The notes: generated by a model not told the origin, from the letters alone. DNA of 64,000 bases from Marchantia polymorpha subsp. ruderalis (GCA_037833965.1 AP031356.1:19180501-19244500), one strand, 5' to 3'; positions 23,456 to 37,100 are shown, numbered from the stretch's first letter. Numbers and translations are program-made.

Positions 23456-26275
23456 ATGTCGACGGGAGCTAGTGGGAGCAACCTAAGTGCGAGAGCTGCC
23501 CGCAAGTTCCGACGAGATTCAGAGAAGGCCGTGGACGAGACACGGCGTCAAAACAAGAAAACACCAAAAAGAGTACCTAAGCCTAGTCCGGCCGACATCC
23601 TTGGGGAAGCTACCCCAAGTGACTCGGAACCGAACTTTGTGCTTACAGTTCTACTAGATATCTCTTGCACGGATCCTCCTTGTGATTTAAATCCGACCGC
23701 CCGAGAATCGTCGACAGATACGCCGATGGCGGACGGACAAGCCAATGCGCGGCTACCTCAGCCGATTACCAAGCATTCCTATCCGAAGTATAAAGGGAGT
23801 GGGGATGACAACGATGCAGATTCCTACATCAAGCTGTTCGAGTCAGTGTCTATCGCTAACCGCGAGATTGCCGATGAAGACCGACTACGGATTTTTCCAA
23901 GTCTTCTGCGGAAGAAGGCACGAAGTTGGTACAACCACGAGAGCACTGATCCGAATGGATTGTTAACATGGGCTCAACTGAAGGAGAAGTTCCTTTGACG
24001 TTTCCTTGAGCTCGGCTACAACAGTCGGGTGTTGACGAAGTTACGTAACCTGCAGCGGGAGAAGAAGGAGAGTCTGCGTGACTACACCGAGAGATTCCTG
24101 GACCTCCTTAACAGAATACCGAAAATGGGACCAGGATCCCCCTTCTCGGTGCAGCAAGCTGTGGATTGGTATGTGACCGGCTTAACCCCGGAGATGGAGA
24201 CTTTCTGCCGACGCAGTAAGTGCAATACTATCGAAGACGTGATTGCATCGGCGGAAGCCTTCGAGACTTCCACTCTCAACCGAAGAGGGAGAGAGCAACG
24301 GAAATCGAAGGAGCGGAAACCAAAAGGGGGGCGAAGAAGACGCAGAAGCGCGACACCGTCATCGGAAGAACAGTCCTCAGACGGGGACCGTTCCTCATCC
24401 GATGAAGAAGAAACCTCCTCGTTGGAGGAAGAGAAGAAGAGAAAGAAGCATGTGGCAGCAAAGAAGAAAGGCCCACAACGAGCAACTATGGACAGAGCGC
24501 CGGGAGACATTGCATCGAAGGTGGAGACCCTTGTGAAGGACTTCGCCGACCTGAAAGTCCACGTGGTGGGGGGCCAGGATCGACGGAAATCTCCAGGGAG
24601 AGTGCGAGCGAACTTATGGTGCACTACGTGCGGAGCGGTGGGACATGCAAATACTGTGTGTCTTACCACCCGTCCGTCATATCCAGTCAATGCAGTTGAG
24701 TGGGCACAACCGTATTATGGGGAAAACCCCCAGTACTATGGAGAGGCGAGCGAAGAGGCAGCCTACGCCATCCAGTCGGTCCCCGCTACTACTACAATTC
24801 CGCCAGTGCATATTCCCCGGTATCATCCGATAGACAGGGCCACTACGGTACCTGTGAGGCGCAGGGCACCTCCAGGGATGTTTGACCCACCGCCACCAAG
24901 AGCTTGTTTTAATTGTGGGGAAGTAGGACACTACTCACCTCAGTGCCCCCATCCCAAAAGGCAAACCGGGTATGTTCCGACCTATAGTAATTGCAAGAAG
25001 TCCGGACATACTGCACCAGAGTGTGATCAACCACCAGTTCACCGACCCACGGTGCGATTTGTGACAACACCTGCCAAGGAGGACGTCCAAGTTAACCAGG
25101 TCGAAGTGAGCTCGGACAGAAATGACGAGGAAGAAGAATGGCCGTCGGAAGAAGTTATGTGCGGACGAGTGGAAACCCGCAGTTCAAAGAAATCAAAGGA
25201 AGAAGAGCGCGATACTTGTAAGCACGGTCGGAAGGCCGACTACCGAAAAGGAAAGGGAGAAGAGAAGGTAACCAGCAAGTCCGACTTGCGACCTGCACGA
25301 AAGCCTTCGGCTATGCGCGAAGCACCAGCAGTGCGGACCGATACATCGGTCGAGGATGAGCCAGTACGCGTGCTGAAGCGGGACTATGCCCCGGATATCA
25401 GAGAAGAGGTAGCGAACTTGTTGAAAGAAGCGACCCGCAACCAAAAGGGAACAGAGCGGGAAGACTTATCAACACCCTTTGCTGCTCGGATGGTAGCAAC
25501 TTTGGAACCACGCAGGTCGTCGACTCCAAACCGACGCGTCCACTACGACTTAGTAGAAGATCTCGGGAACCGGCAAGTGAACATCACGTTCAACCAGCTC
25601 CTAGAGGACAACAAGACGTATCGGAAGATGTTGATGCTTTCGTTACGTCGCCCTCGGAAGCCGCGCGCAGCCAAAACCCCCCAGGTGTACCAAGTGGCCA
25701 GTGAAGACCAAGGACCTCCAAAGATCGATGTGGAAATAGAAGGGTGTTGTGTACGCAAGGTACCAGTAGACTCTGGATCAGGAGTCAACATAATGACGGA
25801 GGACACTGCGCGAGCTTTGGGGTTCAGTGACTTCGAACCTTCGAGGCGTGTGTTGAGGTTACCGGATCAGACGCGGAGGATGCCTGTAGGTATGCTGCGC
25901 AATATCCGAACAAACATCGGTGGTGCGGAGTTTCGGTTGAACTATATCATCCTGCAGCCCATGCTGAAGCAAGGCTATGACATCCTGCTCGGGCAACTGT
26001 GGCTGTATGGCGCACAAGTACGATGTAACTGGCGTAGGCATCGCCTTAAGTTCCTCCATCCTAAGGAGCCGACCAAGACTATCACTGTGCCCTGGACCAA
26101 GGTCCGACATGAAGGGGAGACACCGTCGACTAGTGCGGGTTACACATCAGGGATGGACAGTGATTCGGCCGCCCGATCAGACTCCAGTGCCACTGAATCC
26201 GATTATTTTGTGGGATTCGTTGCCTGCTGTTCTGTAGAAGAGGAACCAGACGTTATTCAGCCGGAGGACGAATAG
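23456..26275 (+). pseudogene. gag: gag-protease ORF of element C, one premature stop
   Basis: The ORF spans 940 codons in one frame with a single internal TGA at 23996-23998, in place of a CGC codon in the Gag core. Visible parts in order: retrotransposon Gag core (about residues 120-220), Ser/Glu/Lys tract, three CX2CX4HX4C zinc knuckles with one Cys of the third replaced by Tyr (PTYSNCKKSGH), and the protease motif VDSGSGVNIM. It ends GAC GAA TAG. Gag forms the particle and binds RNA; the protease processes the polyprotein. Confidence 0.9.
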
Positions 26276-26281
26276 CAATTA
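26273..26281 (+). promoter_or_regulatory. Stop-codon readthrough context UAG CAA UUA (element C)
   Basis: TAG CAA TTA lies at the gag/pol border, with pol in the same frame. It is identical in A and B despite many other differences among these copies. Confidence 0.7.
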
Positions 26282-27393
26282 ACGGTAGGACTGGGAAGGA
26301 GTGAGACGAGTCACACAGAGGGCATTGTCGACCCTAGTGACTGTCACGAAGTACAATTCAGTCCTGACAAGTGCTTGAAGGTATCAAGCACGGTGGAAGG
26401 AGACGAGCTAAGGGAGGTACAGGCCTTTCTTCGTCACTAAGTTGATGTCTTCGCCTGGAAGATAGAAGACATGAAGGGGATACCTGCACGGTATGGAAAA
26501 CACCGCATTGATTTACTGGATGAGGCAGTACCCATACGTCAACGCCAGTATCACCTCAACCCAAAATACTCCTTGCTAGTTAAGGAGGAAATAGATAAGT
26601 ATCTGAGCGTCGGTATTATTTACCCAGTGCTCAGCAGTGAATGGGTATCGGCGATTGTTATCGTACCGAAGAAGTTGACGGGTGAGATACGGGTGTGTCA
26701 GGATTTCCGAAAGTTGAATGCAGCAACACGTAAGGATCACCACCCTCTGCCGTTCACGGATGCGATTTTAGACCATGTCGCGGGACATGAGTGCTATAGC
26801 TTCCTAGACGGGTTCTCAGGCTACAATCAGGTGTCTATCCGGGAACAGGACAAGGATAAGACGACATTCACAACCGATTGGGGAACTTATGCGTATCACA
26901 AGATGCCCTTCGGTCTGTGCAATGCACCAACCACCTTTCAGCGGATGATGACCAATATTTTTCAGGAGCAGCTGAGGAAGTTCCTAGAAATATTCATAGA
27001 CGACTTCTGTGTCTTTGGAAAGCGGTAAGAACACCTAAGCCACCTGAAGCAGACCTTTGATAAATGTAGGGAGAGCAGTTTATTGCTGCACCCCGAGAAG
27101 TGTTTTTTCTTTATGACTAGTGGAATCTTGTTGGGCCATCGTGTTTCGTCAGACGGCATTGCAGTGGACATCGAGAAGGTCAAGGTTATACTCGAGCTCG
27201 AGCCACCAACGAATCTAAGGGAGCTTCGAGCATTTCTGGGTCATGTGGGCTACTACCGAAGATTCATACACATGTATGCGATCTTGGCGGCCGACCTGAC
27301 CAAGTTGTTAAAGAAGGACGAGCCCTATGCCTGGGGTGCAAAGCAGCATTCAGCATTCGAGGCTCTTAAAGCGAAACTCACAACTGCTCCAGT
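26276..27393 (+). pseudogene. pol: pol of element C, first piece (RT)
   Basis: The RT region continues in frame from the gag stop. In-frame TAA stops lie at 26438-26440 and 27026-27028. RT motifs QDFRKLNAATRKDHH, FLDGFSGYNQV, PFGLCNAP and FIDDFCVFG are present. The piece ends at the target site of the reverse solo LTR F (CCAGT, 27389-27393). The gene continues at 32758. Confidence 0.9.
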
Positions 27394-28365
27394 TGTAATA
27401 ACCCACTAAAGGCTAAAACTGCAATATAGTGGTAGAAAGGTCGAACCCACAGGGACAGAGGAACACACAGGGTACAAAGTGTCACGTTTAACAGACTATT
27501 GAGGAGTTTGAATTCTCAGGCGACTGTTACTCCCAGAAATACTGCAAGTGTCCACTCGGAGCGCACTCGGAGGTCGCACAGTGCAGCGTAACACACACAC
27601 ACACACACACACCTGAAACTACAGAAACACAACCCAGAGATCCGTTAGGACCTCTACTCAAGATTTCAGGGGGGAAAAGTCTCTCGCGAGCACACTCAGC
27701 GAAGCTGCGGGTAGTGACTCCCAACTCCGGCTTTTACAACACTTCCGCTAGCTTGCTGCTAGCGTAGGAAACCCGGTTTGGACTGCCTACTTCGGATCGA
27801 AGTCACTCAGACGCGGTAAACAACACTCTCAACTCACAAAACGCGCAAAGAACATAGGTCCGCACTGAAGGACTCACTGAGAAACATTCCAGTAACACAA
27901 TAACAGTCTATTGAAGAGTTTGAATTCTCAGGCACTTGTCATTCCCAGAAATACTACAGGGGTTACCCTCAAGGCACCTGCTGCAGCGTAACCTGAATTT
28001 ACAACCAAGGCTTACACGAAGTATCAAAACTTCACTTTGGCATTCAGGGGAAAAATCCCGAAGGAGTACAATCAGAAAGAAACACTCGAAGGTGTAGGGG
28101 CGAAACTGTTCAAGTATCTAACTAGTCACTGGCTCTTAGCATCGGCAGTCACCCGCAGGTGCAGATCCGAACTACTCAAGTCTCTAACCAATGTGCTAGC
28201 TCTGAACATTCGGCCGAAGGCCTTCAGCTACAAAATGCGGAACACTAAGTTGCAACTCCTTTTGCGTGGTGACAGAACTTAAGGACACAAACACACAGAG
28301 GAAATGGATTCCTGATCTGCACTTCTGAGTTTGGGAAAGAACCCAAGGCAAGACGCCTTGAACTA

Positions 28366-28372
28366 TTTTATA
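28366..28372 (-). promoter_or_regulatory. LTR TATA box (copy F)
   Basis: The complement reads TATAAAA and is followed in sense direction by the inverted repeat CAAGGC/GCCTTG. This is the same core-promoter layout as in the other LTRs. Confidence 0.55.
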
Positions 28373-28408
28373 CCTTCTAAGTCCTAACTAACACTACACT
28401 GCACTACG

Positions 28409-31400
28409 CTACACGCCTGCACGGAACCACGCTACACTACACTCCACGGAACCTGTGCTACGTCTCCTGCGCGATGGACTGCCGCGCACTAACTTCCTAC
28501 TTTGCCAGTCTTCCGCTCGACTGCGCAGTCCCAATCGCTGCAACGCCGCGGACACCTCCACTTCGAGGGTGGACATGGTGTCCCGCGCCTTTGACAGAAA
28601 AGCTTCGAGCTTCTTCGCTACCTTCCGCCGACTCCTGCTGTCGCCTGTCAACAACCCGGCTGCGCGAAGTTCAAACTCACGTAGTGTGAGTTTCTCCTGC
28701 GCCGCCACTTCCCAGTGGGCGTAGCCCTTGAGACAGTGGGCGACACGCCTCGCCGTCTCCTCCTTCGTGCGATCTGCCTCTCGCCTGTGATCCTCTTCAA
28801 TTACCACTAATTGCGATTCGGCCTCAGCACGCTGCGCTCTCAATTCGCCACACTCTGACTGTAGCCTGCGGATTAAATCCTCATCCGCCTGTCGTGCGAG
28901 CTGACACTGCTCTAACAACCGCGTCTGTCGCACGAGCTCCTCTGACAAAATCCGATTTTGAGTCTGCTCAGAAATTAGTGCTTCCGTGACCTTCACCTGC
29001 TCCTTGGTGAGCTCTTCCAATTTCCCATCCCTCACCTTTTCGGAGTACTTGTAGAATTTCTGATTGAGCTTATACTGACCCCACAAGCATTCATGCTTCT
29101 CCTTCAATTCCCTCAACTCCTGGTCCACTCTAGCTAGTAGCTTGCTGGTGTGGACTTTAGTGCGAGTCCGCCTGCGCACTAATTCGATGTAAGATCCCGG
29201 CTGAAGTGGGTCGGCGTATTTATCTATTTTGCGATCCAAGTACCTCAGCAACGGAATCACCTGCTCAGAGAGCGCCGCCGCCGGCGCTCCAACAATTTCC
29301 TCCTCCTCCTCCTCGGTATCCCCTGCTCCTGACATTTCTTCGGTGGAGCCTCCGTCGTCATCATCCGAGTGGAGAATTTCAGTCGCCATTGATTGCGTCG
29401 GCGACTGACCCGAGTGGGGCTGCACGTCGTCGACGGGTGCTGCCTGCGAAGGCACTGCTGCAGCCTCGCTGCTCTTCGCCAAAATGTCTAAGGCGGTAGG
29501 CGAATGTGCCCGTGCTACATCCCCATCGCCCGCTTGTTGGTCTTCTACCGTATCCGTTCTGCCGCCGACGTCCGCCGCCGAAGGCGATCGAGCGGAGGGT
29601 GGCTGCGCGGGGTTTGATTGCGCATCGCGCACCAAAATTTCATCCCGCGGACAGTCACTCCGCTCCTCCGTCCGTCGCTGCTCCCTCGCTCGGTCCGCGG
29701 GGGCTGTGCCTGGCCTATGTGCAGGCGCAAATGCCGGCGCCTTGTCCGCCGCGGGCGCAGCGCCGCGGACGTCCATCGCCAAAGGCGACATGGCCGGGGG
29801 CCGCTCGCCCGATGTCCCTTGGCCCTTAGGCCCTACCGCCGAAGGCGCATCTACCGGCGGATTACCCGCCGATGGTGCGGCCTCCGCACGCTCCCTGCTC
29901 GTATCTCCTTGGCTCGAAGGCCCTTGCGCCGAAGGCGCAAATCGCGGCGCGTTGTGCGCTGGAGGGTCTGGCCCCGAAGGCGTCTCGTAGGTGGATCTTC
30001 CGCCGGCTCCTTCCCCTTCCTACGTTGGAACGGGGGTGATTCCTGCCTGTGCACAGGCGGCACGTGTGGAGGTGACCTGCGCACAGGCGGACTGCTTCTT
30101 CCCACGCGTAGGCGTAGATCCACGTCCGCTTGTGGTCGCCTGTCCGCGGAGGCTCGTCCGTCCGCGGAGTCTCGCCTGTCCGCGGAGTCTCGTCCGTCTG
30201 CGGAGGCTCGCCGGTGCGCAAACGGAACACCTGTCCGCAACGCACGTGGTAACTCCGGAGGCCCTTGGCCCGTAGGCGGCCTCTCGTCCGTCGAGGCTGC
30301 AGCGTGGTCCGTTGCTCCTGCGGACGTCCGCGCTCCCTCGTTCTTCTCTGGCGACGCACTTCCTTTCTCCGTCGCAATCGTCGCCGTGTCCGCGCTGTTG
30401 GCTGGTAACACCAGCCTGCGCGCCTTCTGCTTCGGCCGGCTGTATGACTCGTACAACGGCCGCGGTCGAATGGGAGTAGAGGGTTCTTGATGCTGCTCTT
30501 CTTCGGACTCCTCTCTCCATCGCCGCTTCCGCGGCGCTCGTGCTGCAGGAGTGTTCCTCCCTTCGTCCCTCCGCCTTGACGGAGTAGAAGTCGGTGACTC
30601 CTCTGCATCAGTGTCGACCTCATTCTCCCGCACATACTTCCCGGGATGGTCGACGGACAACGGTGGAAAACGCGCAAGCTCCGCCGCTGTCAAACAATTC
30701 CGCTGTCGATAAAAATTGATGAGGAAAGGAGAGAGATGGTTTAGGGTCCCCCCCTTCTCCTCAAAAGCGTGCTGCCGCATCACCTTGTGCAGGATGCTCG
30801 CCCAGTGAATTGGAGTTCCCTCGATGACGCACTCCACAAAAGAGACCTGCCACAATGTGATGTAGCAGGCGCGGTGTGGCTGCAGTAATTGCAGCAGCGC
30901 CGCGGACAAAGTCCGGCGGAATCGATCCTTGTAATCGCGGGTCTTGTACCCATTCTTGGTAGACCTCCCGTTCTTGAACAGCTCCACAAATTGTGCCTCT
31001 TCCTGCTTGGTCACCTTGATGCTCTCACTGTCGAAGAGGAGGTGCCCTGGCATGCCGGCACATCTCCCCAATGCCTGCGCCCAATCTTGGACTGTCCACC
31101 GATCAACATGCGGACGCAATCCGCGCGAAGGTGGTCCCTGTGGCTCTAGCCACTCGCGCACCATATCCGCACAGATGTAGTTCCATCCCCATAGCAAGAA
31201 ATCGAGCTTTCTTGCTATCAAGCGCTCCTCGTAAGCGCGCAGCCCGTTCTGTGGTAGACGGAGCGGCAGCATCCGCAATCGGCCAGGTCTCGTCATTGCG
31301 TTCTTGGAGTTCGCCCGCCTGCTCATTCTACTTCCGCTCCGCTCGAGCTCCTTTCTTCCTCGGCAAACTCTAATCGCCCTCAATTCCAATCACGCGCACT

Positions 31401-31547
31401 CACTTCTCCCTCAATCACCAAGAAATCCTCTGCGCGGCGATGTTGAGAATGCTTAGCAGCCAGCAGATGGACGCGCGCAGCTCGCACTAGAGAATGGAAT
31501 CGCGAATTCAAGAATGGGACGCTCTCCGCCGCCCGGTAGAAAGTCAT
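28409..31547 (-). pseudogene. LTR-resident ORF in solo LTR F, two frameshifts
   Basis: On the reverse strand the ATG (complement of 31545-31547) starts the family N-terminus. A one-base loss near 31390 and a deletion of a few bases near 29800 shift the frame. Otherwise 512 codons (31389-29851) and 460 codons (29791-28409) are open and align to the intact A copies along their whole length. The disordered region holds an expansion of short repeats encoding SADRRD-like units. The coiled coil and the C-terminus CSVAWFRAGV are complete. Confidence 0.87.
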
Positions 31548-31955
31548 TGCGTTCTTGCTCGTGGAGGACGACTCAATTGATGGCCGCGCCGGCTCTACGC
31601 TGAAACGGTCTCCGCTCTCACGCGCGGCTTCACGCTCCGCCGTCGCTTATTAAACTCTCACGCTCGAATTGGCGAATTTGAACTCCGCGAGCGTACAACA
31701 CCGCGGACATGGGTGCGCAGCGCCGAAGGCGGATTTTCCGCCTTGCGCGGTACACTCGTTCGTACCGCTCCTCAGCCAATCCTCTTCTGCCTCGGCGCGT
31801 GTGTCCGCATGTCGGACAAAAGTTCATATTCTGCCTGCGCGTAGGCGAACTCCTCGGCGGATTCTCCGCCGGCGCGGGACTTCACCCTCCTGTGCACAGG
31901 CGCTCGCCTGTGCGCAGGCGAATTCCGTCTGCGGCGATGCGCTGGCGCGGAAGGC

Positions 31956-31971
31956 GTTGACCGCGGTCAAC
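31956..31971. promoter_or_regulatory. 16-bp palindrome with paired W-box cores (copy F)
   Basis: GTTGACCGCGGTCAAC occurs in the U3 part upstream of the LTR ORF, as in B, D and the C 3' LTR. A WRKY-type site is possible but unproven. Confidence 0.35.
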
Positions 31972-32757
31972 CACCTCCGTCCAGACTGTCCGTTCCTTGT
32001 CTCTCCATCGGCGCTCTTGGCGCCGCAACTCCGTCCGTCCAAGAGCGAATCCATCCGTCCCGTCCGTGGAGGCTGCACGGTCCGTACGGATTTTACTATT
32101 CTGGCGGCTCCTTGCTCGTCCGCGGCGCTGCGCTGGCGCGGAAGGCGCCGTACAATTTCTACCTCACAAGGCGCATTTCTAGGGCCCAAGGCGGATTTCC
32201 CGCCGACGCCGAAGCGCCTGTGCACAGCCGCACGCCTGTGCGTAGGCGAACTTCGCGCCTACCTCAAACCCTATTTTGCCTGTGCGCAGGCGAACTTCCT
32301 TCGTCCGCGCATAGGACAAAACTTCTCCGCCTGCGCGTAGGCGAAGAGCTGAGTATCTTACAACCTTCATAACTCCCGGAATCCTTATCCGTTGTTGGCG
32401 TTCTTGGGCTCGTTGGAATCAGCGCATCGAGCTCTTTCCAATGAGACCCTAACTAAGTCAAGACGTTTGGGGGTGGATCTAAGTATGAAGGATTTCCCTA
32501 CCGCCGCGGACGCAGCTCCGAAGGCGGGTTTTGCGCCTTGCGCCGTAGGGATCCTAACTGCAGAGCTCGCAGAGAGGGTGGTGCCCGTCCTTACCACTGC
32601 ACCCAACTCCAAGATTCTACGAGGTCCCTCGAGAATCTCTGCGATCTTCCAAATTCACTCTGTTTTGATGCACCGAAGGCTATTTACATTGCTGCTAGGG
32701 TACAGTTTTCCAAAAATGTTTTAATTTTCTCAAAATTACCAAAAGTGGGGTACCACA

Positions 32758-32952
32758 CCAGAACTAAGGAGCCCAGACTGGGATCGACCCTTCCATGTCT
32801 ACGTCGACACATCTGCATTCGCCATCGGCGTCGTCTTGAGCCAGAAGGATGACAACAAAAAGGACTACCCGATTTATTTTGCGAGCCGTCAACTGTCTCT
32901 AGCAGAGAGGAAGTACACCACGACGGAGAGAGAGGCGTTGGGGATGGTGTAC
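32758..32952 (+). pseudogene. pol: pol of element C, second piece (RNase H start)
   Basis: This 195-bp piece of pol lies between solo LTR F and element A. It encodes the start of RNase H (FHVYVDTSAFAIGVVLSQ and YFASRQLSLAERKYTT) and ends at the target site TGTAC of element A. It begins with CCAGA, the duplicated target of F. Confidence 0.9.
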
Positions 32953-34196
32953 TGTGGTACCCCACTTTTGGCAATTTTGAGGAAATTAAAACATTTTTGG
33001 AAAACTTTACCCTGGCAGCATTGTAAATAGCCTTCGGTACATCAAAACAGAGTGAATCCGGAAGATCGCGGGGATTCTCGAGGGATCTTGTAGAATCTGG
33101 GATTTGGGGTGCCGCAGTAAGGACAGGCACCACCCTCCCTGCGAGCTCTGCAGTTAGGATTTCTACGGCGCAAGGCGCAAAACCCGCCTTCGGAGGTTGC
33201 GTCCGCGGCTGTAGGGAAACCCTCCCTAATTAGGTCAAACCTCGGGCGCCTTGACCAAGTTAGGATTCCGTTGGAAAGAGCTCGACGCACTGATTCCAAC
33301 GAGCCCAAGAACGCTTGGAACGGACGAGGACTTAGGGAGCTATCGCTATTGGAAGAAACGGAGGCGGTCGCCTACGGCGGAAGGAATTCGCCACCGGCGC
33401 GAATTCCGCCTACGCGGAAGGGGGAATCAAGTTTTGTCCTGTGCGCGGACGAAGGCGTTCGCCTGTGCACAGGCGAAGTAGGGTTAGGGAAGGCGCGAAG
33501 TCCGCCTACGCACAGGCGTCCGCCTGTGCACAGGCGCTTCGGCGGCGGCGGAAAATCCGCCTTGGGCCCTAGAAATGCGCCTTGTGAGGTAGAAAGTGTA
33601 CGACGCCTTCCGCGCCAGCGCGGCGCCGCGTACGTCGGAAGAGCCGCCAGAGTAATCAAATCGGTACGGACCATGCGGACGGGAAGGGTGGATACGCTCT
33701 TGGACGGACGGAGTTGCGGCGGCGGAAGCGCCGACGGAGAGACAAGGAACGGACAGGCTGGACGGAGACGGCTGACCACGGTCAACGCCTTCCGCGCCAG
33801 CGCGACGTAGCGCATGGAATTCGCCTGCGCACAGGCGAATGCCTGTGCACAAGAGGATTAAGTTCCGCACCGGCGGAGAATCCGCCGAGGCTCCTGCCTG
33901 CGCACAGGCAGGAGTTGAACTTTTGTCCGACATGCGGACACACGCGTCAAGGCAGAGGGGGATTGGCCGAGGGGCGGTACGAACAAGTGTACCGCGCAAG
34001 GCGGAAAACTCGCCTTCGGCGCTACGCCCCCATGTCCGCAGGGTAATACGCTCGCGGAGTTCAAATCCGCCAATTCGAGCGTGAGAGTTTAATCGACGAC
34101 GGCGGAGCGTGAAGCCGCGCGTGAGAGTGAAGACCGTTCCAGCGTACAGCCGGCGCGGCCATCAAGTGAGACGTTCTTCACGATCAAGAGCCGACC

Positions 34197-37100
34197 ATGA
34201 CCTTCGACCGGGCGGCGGAGAACGTCCCATTCTTGAATTCGCGATTCCAATCTCTTGTGCGCGCTGCGCGCATCCATCTGCTGGCTGCGGAACATTCTCG
34301 ACGTCGTCGCACAGGAGATTTCTTGTTGATTGAGGGAGAAGTGAGTGCGCGTGATTTGGAATTGAGGGCGATTAGAGTTTGCCGAGAGAGAAAGAAACCC
34401 GGGCGGTGCGGAAGTAGAATGAGCGGGCGAGCGAACCCCAGGAACGCAATGACGAGACCGAGCAGATTGCGGATGGTGCCACTTCGCCTACCGCAGAACG
34501 GGCTGCGCGCTTTTGAGGAGCGCTTAATAGCAAGAAAGCTCGATTTCTTGCTATGGGGATGGAATTACATCTGTGGGAATATGGTGTGCGAGTGGCTAGA
34601 GCCACAGGGACCACCCTCGCGCGGATTGCGTCCGCATGTTGACCGGTGGACAGTCCAAGATTGGGCGCAGGCGTTGGGAAGATGTGCTGGCATGCCAGGG
34701 CATCTCCTTTTCGACAGTGAGAGCATCAAGGTGACCAAGCAAGAAGAGGCGCAATTTGTGGAGCTGTTCAAGACCGGGAGATCAACCAAGAATGGGTACA
34801 GGACCCGTGATTACAAGGATCGATTTCGCCGGACTTTGTCCGCGGCGCTGATGCAATTACTGCAGCCGCACCGCGCCTGCTACATCACATTGTGGCAGGT
34901 CTCTTTTGTGGAGTGCGTCATCGAGGGAACTCCAATTCACTGGGCGAGCATCCTGCACAGGGTGATGCGACATCACGCGTTTGAGGAGAAAGGGGGAACT
35001 CTAAACCATCTTTCTCCTTTCCTCATCAATTTTTATCGACAGCGGAATTGTTTGACAGCGGCGGAGCTTGAACATTTTCCGCCATTGTCCATCGACCATC
35101 CCGGGAAGTATGTGCGGGAGAACGAGGTCGACACTGATGCAGAGGAGTCACCGACTTCTACCCCATCAAGACGGAGGGACGAAGGGAGACACACCCCTGC
35201 AGCGCGTGTGCCGCGGAAGCGGCGATGGAGGGAAGAGTCTGAAGAGGAGCAGCATCAAGAACCCTCTGCTCCCATTCGACCGCGGCCGCTGTGCGAGCCA
35301 TACAGCCGGCCGAAGCAGAAGGCACGCAGACTGGTGTTACCAGCCGACAGTGCGGACACGGCGACAATTGCGACGGAGCAAGGAAGTGCGTCGCCAGAGA
35401 GGCGAGAGGAAGCGCGGACGACCGCAGGAGCGACGGGCCACGCTGCAACCTCGACGGGAGAGAGGCCGCCTACGGGCCAAGGGCCTCCGGAGTTACCACG
35501 TGCGATGCGGACAGATGTTCCGTTTGCGGACGGACGAGCCTCCGCGGACCGGCGAACACAAGTGGACGTGGATCTACGCTTACGCGTGGGAAGGAGCAGT
35601 CCGCCTGTGCACAGGCGTTCACCTGTGCACAGGTCGCCTGTGCACAGGACACCTCCACACGTGCCGCCTGTGCACAGGCAAGAATCACCCCCGTTCCAAC
35701 GTAGGAAGGGGAAGGAGCCGGCGGAAGAACCGCCTACGAGACACCGGCCCTCGGGGCCAGACCCTCCGGCGCACCACGCGCCGCAATTTGCGCCTTCGGC
35801 GCCAGGGCCTTCGAGCCGAGGAGATACGAGCAGAGAGCGTGCGGAGGCCGCACCATCGGCGGGAAGTCCGCCGATAGATGCGCCTTCGGCGGTAGGGCCT
35901 ATAGGCCAAGGAACATCGGGCGTGCGGCCCCCGGCCATGTCGCCTTCGGCGATAGATGTCCGCGGCGCTACGCCTGCGGCGGACAAGGCGCCGGCAAATG
36001 CGCCTGCGCACGGGCCGGGCACAGCCCCCACGGACCGATCAAGGGAGCAGCAGACGGAGGAGCGGAGTGACTGTCCGCGGGATGAAATCTCGATGCGCGA
36101 TGCGCAATCCAACCCCGCGCAGCCACCCTCCGCTCAATCGCCTTCTGCGGCGGACGACGGCGGCAGAGAGGATGCGGTAGACAATCAACAAGCGAGAGAC
36201 GGGGATGCCGCACGAGTACATTCGCCTTCCGCCTTAGACATTTTGGCGACGAGCAGCGAGGCTGCAGCCGTGCCTTCGCAGGCAGCCCACGTCGACGACG
36301 TGCAGCCCCACTCGGGGCAGTCGCCGACGCAATCAATGGCGACTGAAATTCTCCACTCGGATGATGACGACGGAGGCTCCACGGAAGAAATGTCAGGAGC
36401 AGAAGACACCGAGGAGGAGGAGGAGGAAATTGTTGGAGCGCCGGCGGCGGCGCTCTCTGAGCAGGTGATTCCGTTGCTGCGGTACTTGGATCGCAAGGTC
36501 GATAAATACGCCGACCCACTCCAGCCGGGATCTTACATCGAGTTAGTGCGCAGGCGGACTCGCACTAAAGTCCACACCAGCAAGCTATTAGCTAGAGTGG
36601 ACCAGGAGCTGAGGGACTTGAAGGAGAAGCATGCGTGCTTGTGGGGTCAGTACAAGCTTAATCAGAAATTCTACAAGCACACCGAGAAGATGAAGGATGA
36701 GAAACTAGGCGAGCTCACCAAGGAGCAGGTGAAGGTCAAGGAAGCACTCATTTCTGAGCAGGCCCAGAATCGGATTTTGTCAGAGGAGCTCGTGCGACAG
36801 ACGCGGTTGTTGGAACAATGTCAGCTCGCACGGCAGGCGGATGAAGAGTTAATCCGCAGGTTGCAGTCAGAGTGTGGCGAATTGAGAGCGCAACGTGCTG
36901 AAGCCGAATCGCAATTAGTGATAATTGAAGAAGATCGCAGGAAGGAGGCGGATCGCACGAAGGTGGAGACGGCGAGGCGAGTCGCCCACTGTCTCAAGGG
37001 CTACGCCCACTGGGAAGTGAAGGCGCAGGAGAAACTCACACTGCGTGAGTTTGAATTGCGCGCAGCCGGGTTGTTGTCAGGCGACAGTAGGAGTCGGCGG

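Larger units (their letters stand above)
27394..32757 (-). mobile_element. Solo LTR F, reverse orientation
   Basis: This is a full LTR of 5364 bp on the reverse strand. On the plus strand it starts TGTAATAACCCAC and ends GGGGTACCACA. It sits in pol of element C with target duplication CCAGT (27389-27393) against CCAGA (32758-32762), one mismatch. No internal region is present. It carries a nearly complete LTR ORF with frameshifts, and a TATA box (complement of 28366-28372). Confidence 0.92.

Noticed and set aside
33271-33810. ORF of 179 codons in upstream U3 (also 44439-44978 and, longer, 61685-62335)
   Set aside because: It is made of translated mini-palindromes (RLCTG, PVHRR and similar), has no conserved domain, is not kept in B, C, E or F, and overlaps other equally open frames.
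35255-36112. Long antisense ORF (285 codons) opposite the LTR ORF, repeated at 46423-47265
   Set aside because: It lies opposite the GC-rich disordered region, where few stops are expected on either strand. It has a low-complexity composition, and its frame follows from the palindromic codons of the sense ORF.
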